DNA of 64,000 nucleotides from Balamuthia mandrillaris (Eukaryota; Discosea; Longamoebia; Balamuthiidae): positions 1 through 64,000 of the forward strand of contig JAVKOQ010000221.1 in assembly GCA_031835245.1 (NCBI GenBank), written 5' to 3'. Positions 46,325 to 58,837 of this stretch are shown here, in pieces. Both the position numbers and the translations under genes were made by a program. The notes under the pieces are model-generated. The model saw nothing but the letters and a program-made list of their open reading frames with translations, was not told where the DNA came from and searched no databases. Each line of letters begins with the position of its first letter. Position 1 is the stretch's first letter.

Positions 46325-47658
46325 ATGTCCAAGAACAAAGGCAAAGACCGAGGGAGCGTGGCCGCTGCCCCCTCCCGTTCCAAAAATGTTAAAGCCAAAG
46401 CGTCAACAAAGGGAGCTGCCGTAAGGGCCAAGACCTCAACAAGACACGGCAAAAAGGGAACCACCTCCCACAGCGGCGCTACTGCTCTTGTTGGAGTTGT
46501 TGCCTGTTCCACGGACCTATCCGAGTGTTTATTGTTGGAAAGGGAGAGCTCGCTGGAGTTTAAGGAGTTCATGCAAGGCACTGTCAGTTCTTTAACCTCT
46601 TCAAAATACGCTTTGTCTCACAGCCCCCCCTTCTCCTCTCTACAGATGCCGTTGATAAAAGTGCTTCTACCGTTGCACAGAAGGCTGCTGGTGGACCCCC
46701 TAAGCTTCCTAAGGCCCTCTCATTCCTTGAGCGTAAGTTCTACTTTATGACCACCGACGAGTTGGAGGCACTGTTGGCCCACTCTTCCAGCCCAACTGAC
46801 TGGGAGAACTTCTGGCAGCACCACTGGAAGCCTCTCTCCTCTCCCCCTCACTCTTCGAAATCTTCCACCATTTCCGCGGCCGACGCAGCCTATTCTTCTT
46901 GTTCTTCTTCTTCTCCTCCTCCTCCCACAACCACAACTTTGGCAGCAACAATCACAGAGGCGGAAGGGGAAGATGGTGGGAATGAGGGGGGGGAATCTAT
47001 GCCGCTCCCGCCGCTTAGAAAGGACCTATTTGAATGGCTGAACAAGGATGCTCAACAAAAGATAGAACGTTTGCTGGCTTATCGCAAACAAACCCAATTG
47101 GCAATGACATTGGGCTGCACCTGGGACCTACCCACTTACTACGTACCTAAGTCATCTAACTCTGATGCTAAGTGGCAGGCTGTGTTGCGTGGGTTCAGCC
47201 GTGACCTCGGCCTTGCCCATGCAGCACCTTCTGTACGACGGATGGGCGGCGGCGAAGTTGTCACCACCAGCACTGGCGCTACTTTCTTCTTGGCAACTTG
47301 TGATGCTGTTGTTGCCGCCGATGCAAGCGGCAGTTGCGATACCGCTGATGGGGGTGGCAATGGCCATGACGGTAATGGCAACAGTGAACTAAGAGAGGAG
47401 CAAACGGCTAGCAGTAGCCCCCCTTTGCTGAGCGCCACCGCCAAGTATTTGCCTGTGGATGCTGCACTACAGTTTTTCGAGACCTACGTGCAAGCCCTTG
47501 ATCGCATGACTCTCCATTGGGAACAATCGTGGAAACAGCATGGCCTTCAACTGGAGGAAGTAGACATCACCCGTAAGCGGGAGTGGGCTTCTGCAAGAAT
47601 GGACGTACTCCAAAAGACAAAAACCCAACTGGCTATCAAAAACCACAGCGTTCAATAA
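46325..47658 (+). CDS. Unknown two-exon protein
   Basis: Exon 1 starts at ATG 46325 (or in-frame 46316) with a Lys/Ala/Ser-rich, histone-tail-like N-terminus (MSKNKGKDRGS, RAKTSTRHGKKG) and ends near 46580. Exon 2 begins at about 46647 with DAVDKSASTVAQKAAGG, then FLERKFYFMTTDELEALL, DWENFWQHHW, RKDLFEWLNKDAQQKIERLL, DLPTYYVPKSS and ends FETYVQALDRMTLHWEQSWK ... NHSVQ. The visible GT at 46583 gives the wrong phase; a GC-AG intron (caag|gcactg ... ctacag|atgcc) would join the frames. No family recognised. Codon use and GC are host-like, and the conserved-looking aromatic blocks argue that it is a real gene of about 390 aa. Confidence 0.6.
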
Positions 47659-47912
47659 TAATGGTTCTACTTGGCCGCCCAAGGGGCCAAGAAACAGCAC
47701 CCACACTCATAGCAAGTGCACCATTAGTATATTAATTGCAGCCGCCGAAAAGGAAATGAAATGATGCAGAGCCAACCACCTTATGTGAGGTTACGTTACT
47801 GCCTGACCGACTGACCGTTTCTTCGGAAGCAACCGCAAAGCCAGTAGTTGCGGCCGCTCCTGACTAAGGAGAAGGCCCCCTTCCCCTAACCCACCAAAAG
47901 AAAATTTAAAGA
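47659..47912. other. Intergenic spacer
   Basis: 254 bp between two plus-strand genes. No motif beyond ordinary spacer sequence was seen. Confidence 0.5.
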
Positions 47913-50900
47913 ATGTTTTCGCCAAGGCTTCGAAAACGAGGTAGAAGTGCGTCCACCTCTCCCCCTGCAAGACCACATGCTACCCCCGCCTCTCCCTCCT
48001 CTTCTTCTTGCTCTTCTGTGGAAGTAGCCTTCAGGCGGCACGCCTCCTCCTCTGGGGAAGGGATCCTCCCACTCCACCCGTTATCCAAAACCTCGCCAAC
48101 CACACTTAACACCAAAGCACGTACCGGCAAAAAGAACCGGACGAAAACGGAACCTCCTCCTCTTCTCGGCAATAGCACAAAGGGAGGGAGCTTCCGCCTC
48201 CGCAAAAATGTTTCAATTGACCCCAGCTGCTTGGTAGAACCGCCAGCGCAACCTGGCGGCGATGCTCCCCTTCTCATCGCCGCTACACCACCGCCCAAGA
48301 GACCGCCTCTCACCATCTCACAACAACGGCAACAGCAACCTGCGCAGCAGCGGCCGAAGCAGAGTACCGTTCCCATGCCCCAGAGCCCGACTACACCTGT
48401 ACTACTACCACCACTGTCACTACCCTCACAAACACCACCACAAACACCATCACCACTCTCTTCAAGAAAGGGGTTTGTGCGAGACACGTTGCCTGGCACC
48501 GTTCGACCTCATTCCATGGGCAACTTGCACAAGCTCAAATTCCAAGAAGTGCTGCATAGCGTAGCCACCAGCCCTCAGGTTGTTACCAATTCAGCTCAGT
48601 CGGTTTCTCTCTCTTCTGTAAGACAGGAGCAACAGCAAACATCTTCGCGTAAAGCTGCCACCAACAAGAAAAAGAAGAAGAAGAAGTCGGGCAGTAAGAT
48701 TCTTCCCGCTGGCCAATACGCCATGCAACGCAATCCTACAACCGGTAAATAATGCTTCGCTTTATGTTGCTCTTACTTTACCATGTCACTGACCTTCATC
48801 TTCTTCTATTTTTTTTTCTTGTCTATCTTTACTACCCAATAGGCGATCTGTACTACGTATACTCACCATCACCACTTCTACCTCTTGCTTCTGATGCCTT
48901 CCAGGCGTCTAGCACAGAGCCAAGGGATGTCCCAAAAGACCGTCTGAGTTACAGTGGGATTTTGCAGAGTGCCACAAGCCAGTTTATTTCTGCTGAGGAA
49001 GGGATTGAGCCAATACCTTCGAATGCCAATGAGCTCTGCGAAGAGACTGCCCTACATCTGCCCTTAACTGAATCGTTTGCCTCGGTACTGACCTCCTATG
49101 CCCTTTCGGTCAACAGTTCCGAACCCGCATCTGCTCGCTCTTCCAAGAGAGGCAGCATTAAGAGGCAATCCTCGTCTTTCTTTTATGATGCTTGGTCCTC
49201 ACCTTCGGAAAATACCTCTTCTTCGTCTGAAACTGACTCAGGTGAGCAGTTTTATGTTTATTTTTTGTTTATTTTTTACCCTTTTTTTTGTTCCTACCAA
49301 CCCAAATGTAATACAAACCTAGATGAAGACTTCATGCTGGATCCATCGTGGGTTGTTGACGAAGACGAACTTGCCTTTCGCCGTGCGTGGGAAGAAAAGA
49401 GGAGAAAAAGGAAACACAAACAACAACACAAACACAAACAAGAACAGTCACGGAACGAACAAATGAAAGAGCAGCCACATTTTAAACCGTTAACGAAACC
49501 TAAAATAACAACAGAGCTTCAAGAGCAAGAAAAGGAAAGAGAAATTGAAAAAGAACGAGAACTACAACGCCTTTTGCGGTTGAGCGTAGGCCTAAAGCCA
49601 AAGCTTGACAAGCAAAAGACAGTCGAAGAGGAAAACAAAGCACAGCGTGGAAAGCATAGTGCCAGCAACGAAGTGAAAGTTGTGAATCCGTTGTATGCAA
49701 AAAACCTGCACAAGCGTGTTGCTTCTATGGACACTCATAACTCGCATTCGAGCGATGCGGATCTTGAGCACTCTTCTCGCTCCTCATCTTCTGACACACG
49801 GCACGTCAGGGTTTGTATTGAGGAGGTATCAAGAGGACGGTCCCGTACGCGAAATGAGATAGGAAAATATGGAAGTCTCAGAGAGCGAGGCTTTTCAACT
49901 GTAAAATGTGAGCCCGAGGAAGAACGAAGAATTGACAGGGAAGAATATAACGCACTCTTCAGTGCTAGTAGCCATGTAACAAGCCTAACACGAACGAACA
50001 CTGGAAGAAGCCGAAGTTTATCTCCAGGGAGGAAGCGTGATAAGATTCCGAGGCAAGAAAATGAACAACAAAAGTGGGGAAAAAAGAAGAAGAAGAAGAA
50101 GAAGAACAGAACACCTCACGGTATACAGCACAAGAGTTACAACTACAAGGAACCAAGGAACAGTTGGAAGGAGGCTGCGACTTCACTTTGGCTCATAGAA
50201 CACGAACCTCCCTTAGCTGGAGTTAAAACGCATGATGGAGTGTTTGTGGACCAACAAATTAATAGAGAATGGAAGGGAACGCGGAAAGAGAAGATACGGA
50301 AACAGGAATACGTGGAAAATGAGGAAGAAAAAATCAAGGAAGAAGAGGAGGAAGAAGAGGAAGAAAAAGAAGAGGAAGGGGAAGACGATTTTGTCAGTGC
50401 GGCCATTTTATTGAAGAAATACTTCCCCAGCAACTCACCGAGACAGCACCTTGTCAACAACAGTTCGGATGGAGTTGATGTAACGAAGAGGGACACTAAA
50501 AGTGACGCAGTAACAAAGCAAGACCACAGCTGTAGGAAAGAGGCGGACCAAGAGCTGTCCCTAGAAGTTAGTGGCAGAAGTGAAAGTGCTTGTATCTCAA
50601 TAACTTGCTCTTCCGTCACAGTGGACCATTCCGGCAACCTTAATGAATACACAAACCACAGCAGAAACACCCAAAGTCTCTTTTCGGTAAGTTCAGCCCT
50701 TGCGCTTTCCTGGAGTAGCTAATTGAACCATTACTCACTTTTATCGATTATAGGAAACACTCACCCACGCACAAATAGAACTCGGGGCAGAGCAATTGGC
50801 AGACTGGCGACAAAAAGAACAACAGTGGCATAAAGAAAAAAAAGAGATGGAGGCCCGAATCAGTAAGATACGGCTAAAATACTTGGCGTTAAAAGAAAAG

Positions 50901-51146
50901 TGTAGGGAAATGAAAGACACCGACGACGACACCCGCCCAACAACAGTAGTCATGCAAGAAGATTGCACTGTGGTGATTAGCAATGGGCATTCAGAGAAAG
51001 AGCTCTCCAAGCCTGACTGCTCCCACTGTCAAGAAAAAGATGAGACAATCCAAAAACTGTTGGCTCTTTTCGCGGAGTTAAACTGCATCAATGCCAAGGC
51101 TCAGGAGCTTGTGCGAAACAAAGATAGTGAACATAGTTGTGAATAA
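47913..51146 (+). CDS. Large low-complexity protein with C-terminal coiled coil
   Basis: Exons 47913-48744, 48843-49241, 49323-50686 and 50754-51146 total 2988 nt, 995 aa. The N-terminal third is Ser/Pro/Arg-rich with many SP and TP sites and a poly-Lys stretch. A short better-structured segment GDLYYVYSPSPLLPLASDAF follows. The middle is highly charged: a K/H/Q block, EKEREIEKERELQRLLRLS helix, RS-like strings (SRGRSRTRNE, SRSLSPGRK), a second poly-Lys run and a glutamate run. The last exon forms a coiled coil (QLADWRQKEQQWHKEKKEME, ISKIRLKYLALKEKCREM) with a CSHCQEKDETIQKLLALF end. No catalytic domain. A scaffold or nuclear protein is possible, but this is only inference from composition. 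Confidence 0.75.
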
Positions 51147-51402
51147 AATCTGAATTCAGTGCCAATTAATTTTTTGTTGTTGTTGTTGCCTCGAACTCCC
51201 CGCCCTTTTATTCCTTGGCGGAATAATTTTTGTCGACGCCACAGGCAGCGGGGGGTCCTCCTCAACCAAAAAAAAAACATAAGAGGAGGGGCAAAAAATA
51301 AGAGGAGGAGGACGTCCTAATATTTGCTCACCCAAAACAAACCACCACCACCCCCACCACCCTTGTTGCCGCTGACGTACTTAGTGTCGTAGTTTTACGG
51401 TC

Positions 51403-52478
51403 ATGGATATTACCGAAGGGGATCCCGAAGAGATTTTTGACATGCTGGACAAAATAGGAGAGGGGTAACTCCACACTACCGCCAAGAATGAGCTCCCTCT
51501 CCCTCTCTCTCTCCCTCTCCATTTGTACCATCAATCAACTTACATTCGGTACGAAAAGGTCTTATGGCATTGTGTGTAAATGCAAGAGGAAGTCAGACGG
51601 TAAGCTTTTTGCCATAAAGTTGATAGAATTAGAAGGAGAAGATGATACAGCCATTCGGAAGGAGATAGACATCCTCAAGGCCTGTGACTCAGACCTGGTA
51701 GTGAGGTATGGTGGTTGCTATAAAAAAGGCAGTACCTTGTTGGTGAGTATTACCGTCGTAATCCTTGAGGAGGCACGGCGCAGGACTTCCTCTTTTCGTC
51801 CTTCATTTGGTGGCTAACTTGGTGTTGCTGCTATGTCTTGCGTGTCAGATTGCCATGGAGTTTTGTGATGGCGGCTCCGTTCAGGACCTCTTGAGAATAG
51901 CAAAACTCAAGATGACCGAAGAGCAAATAGCCTGTATTTGCGGCCAAATCTTGGAAGGTCTTGTCTACCTCCACTCCCACCACATTATGCACAGAGACAT
52001 AAAATCTGGCAACATATTGCTTACCCAAAGTGGCGCCGCTAAACTAGGTACCTGTATCGTCACCGTTTTAATGGCCTCTTCCTCTTCTCCTAGTCTTCTA
52101 GTGCAATATTGTTAACATGTCCTTCTTTGCCTGCACTACCATCTCTCTGTTACAGCTGACTTTGGTGTATCAGCGAGGCTGCAGAGCACTTTTCAGAAGC
52201 GGGCTACTGTTATTGGAAGTCCCTACTGGATGGCCCCTGAGTACGCCTTTCTTGGTGTTATTCTCTTTTTGTTCTGTTGTTATCTTATTTGTTGCTCCTT
52301 TCACATATTACAGAATCATAGCCAAATCAAACGAGGGATACGACTCACGGGCTGATATCTGGTCTCTTGGTATAACCGCCATTGAGATGGCAGATGGTGT
52401 ACCTCCTAGATATGACATCCATTTTGCTAGGGTATGCCCTTTTATATCTCCCCTTACTTTCCTATTTCAATTTTTCAA

Positions 52479-52519
<41 letters not shown>

Positions 52520-53143
52520 GATAAAACCCATTCCGCCTACCACAGGTTATCTTTATCATTCCTCAGCGAGAACCACCGACTTTCAAAGAGGAAGATAAAT
52601 GGTCTAGCGAGTTTAGAGACTTCACAAGCAAGTGTTTGCAAAAGGATTGCACAAAAAGGCCAACAGCCAAAGAATTGTTGCAGGTAGGACCTTCATCACA
52701 TCACAGGCAGTACTTGGGCTTTGTTATTAAGTTTATTAATATGTCTTTTTTTTTTTTTTTTTTTTTTTTTCATTGTCTTGCGACCGTTAGCACCCTTTTA
52801 TCAAAAAAGGGCGTGGCAAAAACCAGCTTATTGCCAGTCTCGTGACGCAGGCTCTTCCTGTAATAGAGGAGCATCGGGCCATGGTCGCCGCCAAGGAAAG
52901 TGCCGAAGATGATGACGACTCCGGAACTATCGTAAAGCGCGTAAGCACTGTAGAAATAAGAGGCGGCGAAGGCTCCTCTGATACTCTAGTCACGAATGAT
53001 AAAGCAGGCCCTAATCATATCAAAGGTAGGTTGCTGCCCTCCAGATGTGCATCTACTCCCGCGCACTCACACTCTCCCACCACTCTTTGTTCGTTATCTT
53101 CCCATTAGGCCTCGATCTAAGCAATGTGCAAACGTACATGTAA
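51403..53143 (+). CDS. MST/Hippo-type (germinal-centre) STE20 kinase
   Basis: Ser/Thr kinase. Exons 51403-51464, 51559-51742, 51849-52047, 52156-52240, 52314-52431, 52546-52683, 52791-53025 and 53109-53143 total 1056 nt, 351 aa. It starts [20 protein letters not shown], matching the N-terminus of MST1/2-like kinases, then [10 protein letters not shown] loop, FAIKLI lysine, [83 protein letters not shown] and [11 protein letters not shown]. The C-terminal 90 residues are acidic/Ser-rich and end SNVQTYM; no SARAH dimerisation domain is visible, unlike animal MST1/2. Substrates unknown. Introns carry CT and T runs. Confidence 0.92.
52481..52517. repeat. CT run in kinase intron
   Basis: About 18 TC/CT units in the intron upstream of the sixth exon of the MST-like kinase. 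Confidence 0.9.
52746..52770. repeat. T25 run in kinase intron
   Basis: Uninterrupted run of about 25 T in the intron before the HPFIKK exon; a short C/T-rich stretch and ttag acceptor follow. Confidence 0.9.
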
Positions 53144-53795
53144 CTAACTAACTTTAAAATGGATGGTGATGCTGGGGATGGAGGGTGGTGGAAACATAAA
53201 ACAAAAGAAAAAACCTACGGCAGAACCAACGTTGTGTTTTTTGTAACATTTTGGAGGCCTAGTGGTGGCAGTGTTGCTGCAGCTGTGGCTGGTTGCCTGA
53301 GTTGTATGAGAAGAAAAAAAAATGTGTCGCAGCAGCAGCAGCAGCAGCAGCAGCAGGCATTCGTTCCGTTGCGCACCGAAAAAGGCGGGGCCTCAATGGG
53401 TGAACCCTCAGCCAAGGGGGGGGTCTCCGCTGCTTGCTGGGCAGGCAGCTGTCGGACAGGCCAGGTTGTTATCCGTTGCCGCTGCTCCTTCACCACCCTG
53501 GAAACCCGAGGCAGGCATCGGCAAAGAAGAAAAACAATCAACCAACCGCCAGGACCCCCGCCCAAAGAAGCAACACCTGTCCTTGAAACGCTTGGTGGAA
53601 CCGCCCTCTTGTCTCTTCCCTCCCATACCTCAACACTTGCATTGCTTCGTAGCTAAGCCCCGCTAATCCGCTGGGGAGAGGAGCGGCGTCCACCCAAGAA
53701 GAGACTCTTTGGCTCTATCTCCGCCAAGCAGTCCTCATCTTCCCCATCTTTTAAATAATTGTGAGCTAAACAGAGCACCACCAGAGAAGCATCAA
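53144..53795. other. Upstream region of AlkB-SAM gene, with CAG repeat
   Basis: Contains open frames in several phases (53159-53656 with a Q9 run; 53322-53666 with an S run) around a CAG repeat at 53325-53356. The frame at 53322 is the same as the AlkB frame but is closed by a stop at 53664. It may hold a 5' UTR or an unrecognised small exon; I could not support a protein. Confidence 0.4.
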
Positions 53796-56700
53796 ATGAG
53801 AAACGAAAGTAGCACTTGGGCAGCGTTGGAGGCTTGCCCTGCAGCCAATGGAGTAGACACCAGAAGTGGTTCCCTCTATCTCCATCCTACCGACGCTATG
53901 CTACTGCAGTGCACGACGACACCCCAACCCCAACCCCAACCCCAACCTCAACCTCAATCTCAACCTCAACCCCAGCCACAGCAACTACTAATGGCCGGCA
54001 GCACATTTACAAGAAGGCTGGACGGCAACATCCCTGAACAACAGGCCAACCACAACTCCGGAGGTTCTCTTGCCGCAGCAGCTGGCTCCTCCCCTTTCTC
54101 TCCTCCCTTCCACTCCTCTTCGCAAGAGACAAGCGTTGGCAGCTCACAAGAAAACAAGAGGGCATGCGATCTTTGCGACAAGTGGCTAGAAGAAAGGTCG
54201 TTGGGACGACCAGCCTATGACTTTCACTCGGTACTCCCACTTAAGTGCGGGGAGTGCTCCAAGGCACGTATTTTCCAGGGTTGGTTGCTGGAGGTCATTG
54301 TACCTTCCCCGCCCGCCCGCCCTCTTGCCGTACTTTTTTTAAAACATATTTATGCTAACTTTAACCTGGACATTTGTATTCCTTACATGTCACAAACCGT
54401 CCGGTCGCACACTAGAAAGGCTATGGAGGCGTGTCCTACGTGGTAGAATCGGAATGTCAGCAGGGAGAGACAGTGCGAGGCAAGAGTTTGCAATATCGTT
54501 CGTTGCCACATCCTGTCTATCGGCCGTGCAACCTCAAAGCTTCCCCCTCTCAGTACTTGACGGACCGGTTTGCACAGGTGATAAAGGATGGACCGGCTGT
54601 CCTCACTTCAATGAGCGGGGAGGTCCACACTGTCAATGAAGTGAGAACTTATCTGCTACGCCGAGCAGCCAGAAAGCATCTCTACGAAACCATTCAGGTA
54701 GTAACTGGCCTAGCTGAGATTCGCAGCCAAATCAACGACAAACGTGAAATATTTTTGCATTACAAATACCACTCGGAGCTGGTGATCGTTCCTTGCTTCT
54801 CCCCTCACACCCCTCCACAGTGTAGCCCTATGGTTGCGGAGTCTGTCATGGAGGACACCGACGCCTATTTGCGCCAATGCATCGAGGAAAGCGACATTCA
54901 GATTGCTCTGCTGATCCGGAAAGGAACAAATAAGCCCTATGGCTACACTTGGAACTGCCGGCTCGAATTGTACGTGACTTCCAAACGTCTTTGGGAGTCG
55001 CTCACCCCTCAAAGGCGAAACGAACTCAAGTATCTCCAGGAGTGTATTGAAAGCACAATGCTTATGTACTTTAAACGCTGGAATCGTTCGATAGATTGCA
55101 GCCCCTCTGCCCCCGAATGCCCGAAACATCAACAACCACAACAAGAGGCTTCTCCTCTCGGTAAAAGCAAGAAACAATATCGGCTGTGCATGGTTGGCAT
55201 GAGCGACATATTCCGCATAGAGCTGATTCCTGTGACCACAACGGTATTTGCCACAACATCACTTCCCACAGAGGAAGCGTTGCTAGACGCCGAAGCAAAA
55301 CTTAAGGAGATTATTGTTGACAATGATGATGCTCCTGTAACTGCCCAAGAGATGCGGTGCGTTTTCTTTCCTCCCGGCCTTCCCTTTCACCCCTTTCTCC
55401 TTTTTTCCTTCCTATTCCTCTCATCGCGCTGCACGTGTTGCTGACTGGCATTGCATTTTAGACCCAAATCTTCTTTATTAAGGGAACAAACCCGAGTGCG
55501 CAAATATACAAAAACGGAGTGGCACTTCCCTGTAGATAACATACCCAAAAATTTCAACAAGAAGCTTCACCATGCAAACCTCACTGCGTCTACTAGCAAC
55601 GAGCACGCAGTGCCCTTGGGCCCTCCTGTTGGTGTTACTACGTATAACGACTTTTTTAGCGAGGAAGAGCTGAACGCAATCGAGGTACGGGCAACCACAC
55701 TTTCCTCACCCTAGCTTTTATTTTTTTTGTCGTTTGTTTTTTTGTTTCTCAAATATTTGGCAGATGGAAGCCGATGTGACCGACTCGGATGCCAAAGATG
55801 GCAAATATGCAAGCATGCCCAATACCCACCAATCTACCCATAAAGGCAAAGCCAATCGCCTCTGTCGCACCAAGTTTTTCTTTGCTGCACGCTACCTGTG
55901 GACCAAAGAGCAAATGGAACAGCCAGATTCTCACGTCAGTGAAGGTGTAAATAATCTATGAGATCCAAGTGTTGTCCCACATTGTTAACAATTGTTTCCT
56001 GTTTATGATGCAGGCATTAGAGCTGATGTTGCTGCTCCTCCCACTTGGATGAAAAACCTGGTAGAGAAGCCTCTCACAGAGGCTGCTCTGATCCCCGAAA
56101 ATTGGGTAAATGAATACGCAATGAACATTTACCATGATGGAACAGAAGGCCTTGGGCAACACTACGATGACAAGAAAAGGTTTGTGGGATATATTGCTTA
56201 CGCTAAGTGGAAAAAACCCCGCACATACAACTGACCCTAGGCCGTTTTGATGCCATAGATTCCAGCGCCCAATTTACTCCTTACGGCTGTTCTCCTCTTC
56301 TCGTCTTGCCTTTGGTAGCAAAGATTTTTCTATGACCAACTCGCTGTTTTTTATCCCAATGCCACGAGGCTGCATCACAATTCTTGAAAAGGATAGCTAC
56401 GCAGCAGATGGAGTAAAGCACTGCATTAGACCTGTAGACATGGGTATGCGCCCTTCCTTTGCCCCTGTTGTTTGGTTTCCTTTTTGCTTAAGATGTCGGT
56501 CAATCATAGGAGGAAAATGTGGTGTCGTTATCCTTCGGCAAATTCACACCGACTTATTCAAAGAAGCTAAGGAACGAGAGCTACGTCAATGGTTTAGTCG
56601 GTGGTTTAAATATCTTGTGGACACCGAGGGGCTCTGGAGTTGCATGCGCAGCCCAGAAGCAATTCAGTTGACAACCAATAGTGTTATCGAAGCTTTCCTT

Positions 56701-58190
56701 CGAGAGGAGATTACAGAGCGTTCCTTAGCTAATCTTAACGAGTGTGATCTGAAGATGCTAGGATTCACGAAGATGGGGCCTCGTAAAATTGTTTTGGCTG
56801 CTATTCATAAGCTCAAAGGTTTGTAAAGGAATTCTTTTATTAGGAGCCTTGCTGTCCTCAGTACACCAACTTTGCGCGTTTCTCAGAGCAACTCACAGGG
56901 GTGCCTTTACCCGTCCACATGCCATGCAACTGCGCCTGTTCTGATTCGTTAGATCAGAGACACCAAGCGGCAATAATCGCCCCAGTGGAGGTGGATAGAC
57001 GCAGGCAGCAATCGCGCGGGAATTCCATACTGTCCCATCAACTTTTACAAGACACCGAGGAAGTTTTGGAGTCAGGACATGCATCTCAACCTCCTTCATT
57101 CGATTCTTCTCCTTCACCTTCCTCTTCCTCTTCCTCTTCTTCCTCTGCTTCTACGTCTTTGCAGCAAGCAACCCTTTTCTCACCGACGACTCCTCCGGGC
57201 AACAAGCGACGAGATTTGCGAAAGAGTGCTCGGAGACGTTCGGGAGCCTCCGAAAAGAGCGCCACAAAAATCGTATACTCCTTTCCTTCTCCATTTTCCT
57301 CAACCACCGGCTTTCCTCTTCCGACATCATCTTCCGGTGTAACTGTGACACCTTCCTCATGTTCAAAAGAGCATGAGGCAAAGCTCTTAACACCACCCAT
57401 AAAACAGGCCACTCCCAAAGAACTTGATTCGGCCCATCAATACTCAAGCACGTCCTTTTCTTCAACAGTTCCGTCGTCTATCACCAATCTAATGCTGCCT
57501 GCCTTTTCTGCTTTTCCGTCCCGAAGTTCCTCTTCTTCAGCCTCCAATATTCCACTTAAAGAGAATGATTTGCGCTCATTGCCTTCGTTGCCTGGTGCCC
57601 CTTCAGTTTACTCAACTTATCGGAATAGCAGTGGCAGCAGCTCAGTTCCCTCTCCTTTGGCCAAGTCATTGCCCTCAACTCAACGCACACCTCTGGCCAC
57701 GCTTCAATATGCAAACAGCGCTACCAGTGCTCCGACCCACCACACACAAACTCCCTCTACGTCAACTTCCATAGCAAGCCACCAGCCACCTACTCTTCCT
57801 CCTCCTACCTCAAGCCACCCCCTTCACCGTGGTCCCATCAGTCACTCCCATTCCCACCTCCAACATCATCCCTCTTCTTATGCGCATGCCTCTCCTATTG
57901 GTCCTGTCCATGCTGTTTCCTCTGAGGGTCCTACTTCCTGGTCTTCTTCTTTCTCAACAATCCCATATGCCTCTACAAGCCCACAAGGGAGCTTATTTCC
58001 CTTACCCTATCCCCCTCGATCCTCATTTGCTTCTTCTCCCCTACCATTCCCCCCAATGTCTTTACCCCCCTCCCCAGCTCTTTATTCTTCCTTCCAACCT
58101 CCATCATCACATGCCTACCCCTCTGCTCCTGTATCCCTTAACACCTCTGGGCATCACCCGAATCAGCAACGCAAACGACAGAAACTTTAA
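53796..58190 (+). CDS. AlkB-family dioxygenase fused to a SAM domain
   Basis: Exons 53796-54279, 54420-55356, 55462-55684, 55764-55944, 56014-56179, 56259-56443, 56510-56818 and 56887-58190 total 3789 nt, 1262 aa. After a Pro/Gln/Ser-rich N-terminus comes a Cys-containing segment (ACDLCDKW, LKCGECSKARIF) and a long novel-looking globular part (DIQIALLIRKGTNKPYGYTW, TPQRRNELKYLQECIESTML). The Fe(II)/2-oxoglutarate domain starts near TTYNDFFSEEELNAIE. It has NIYHDGTEGLGQHYDDKKRF (metal H658, D660), RPIYSLRLFSSSRLAFGSKD, and VKHCIRPVD (metal H718 followed by an Arg). Residues about 755-828 form a sterile alpha motif (FLREEITERSLANLNECDLK, MLGFTKMGPRKIVLAAIHKL). A 430-residue Ser/Pro-rich tail ends with RKRQKL, a possible nuclear signal. 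The family removes alkyl groups from nucleic acids or proteins; the substrate is unknown here. Confidence 0.9.
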
Positions 58191-58498
58191 ATCGTTTGGC
58201 TGTTATTTTAAATGGAGTGCTTTTGGGATGGGTGTAGTATGCGCCACACATTTTTGCTGCGCTACTATTCTACCGTTAAAAAAAAGGAAGGTTAATCATT
58301 AAAAATGAATGAATAAATGACGCTTCATATCACGAGCCCAAAAATGAGGGCAGCCAGCAGCAACAACAGTAACAAGAGCTCCCCCTTCTATTTTCGTAAC
58401 GTCCTCCCTACTCCCCAAAACCCTGGGGGTACTGCAACAACAACACAAGTGGATAGAAGAAACCCAGTCCAAGGTTTGTTCGTTGGTGCCCACCACTT
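58191..58498. other. Intergenic spacer
   Basis: 308 bp between the AlkB-SAM stop and the next start. No gene; aaaaatgaatgaataaatg (58300-58320) includes a weak AATAAA-type signal. Confidence 0.45.
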
Positions 58499-58786
58499 AT
58501 GGCTGACAGAGAGGAAGTAAAGGCCGTCAGCGAATCTGACTCGGAGGATGTAGGAGCAAGCCCTCAGGGCCAACTGGTTCGAAAATCAAAGAAAATACTC
58601 CCAAATTCGCGTACGCAGCCTCTCTTTAGTGTTCTCCCTCTTCCTTCATCTCTCCTCTTCACTTCAACAGAACATGTAACCTTTTCTAGCAGAGTCATTG
58701 CGTACACTCTCCCCCGTGGTTGCGCGCAAAAAGAAGAAAGACGTGTTACGTCACCTCTTCCACTCTACGGAACAGCCTACCCGTGA

Positions 58787-58837
<51 letters not shown>

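Noticed and set aside
53159-53656. 165-residue ORF with Q9 run as a gene
   Set aside because: All three frames are open here because of composition and the CAG repeat; no domain, no supported splice to a neighbour.
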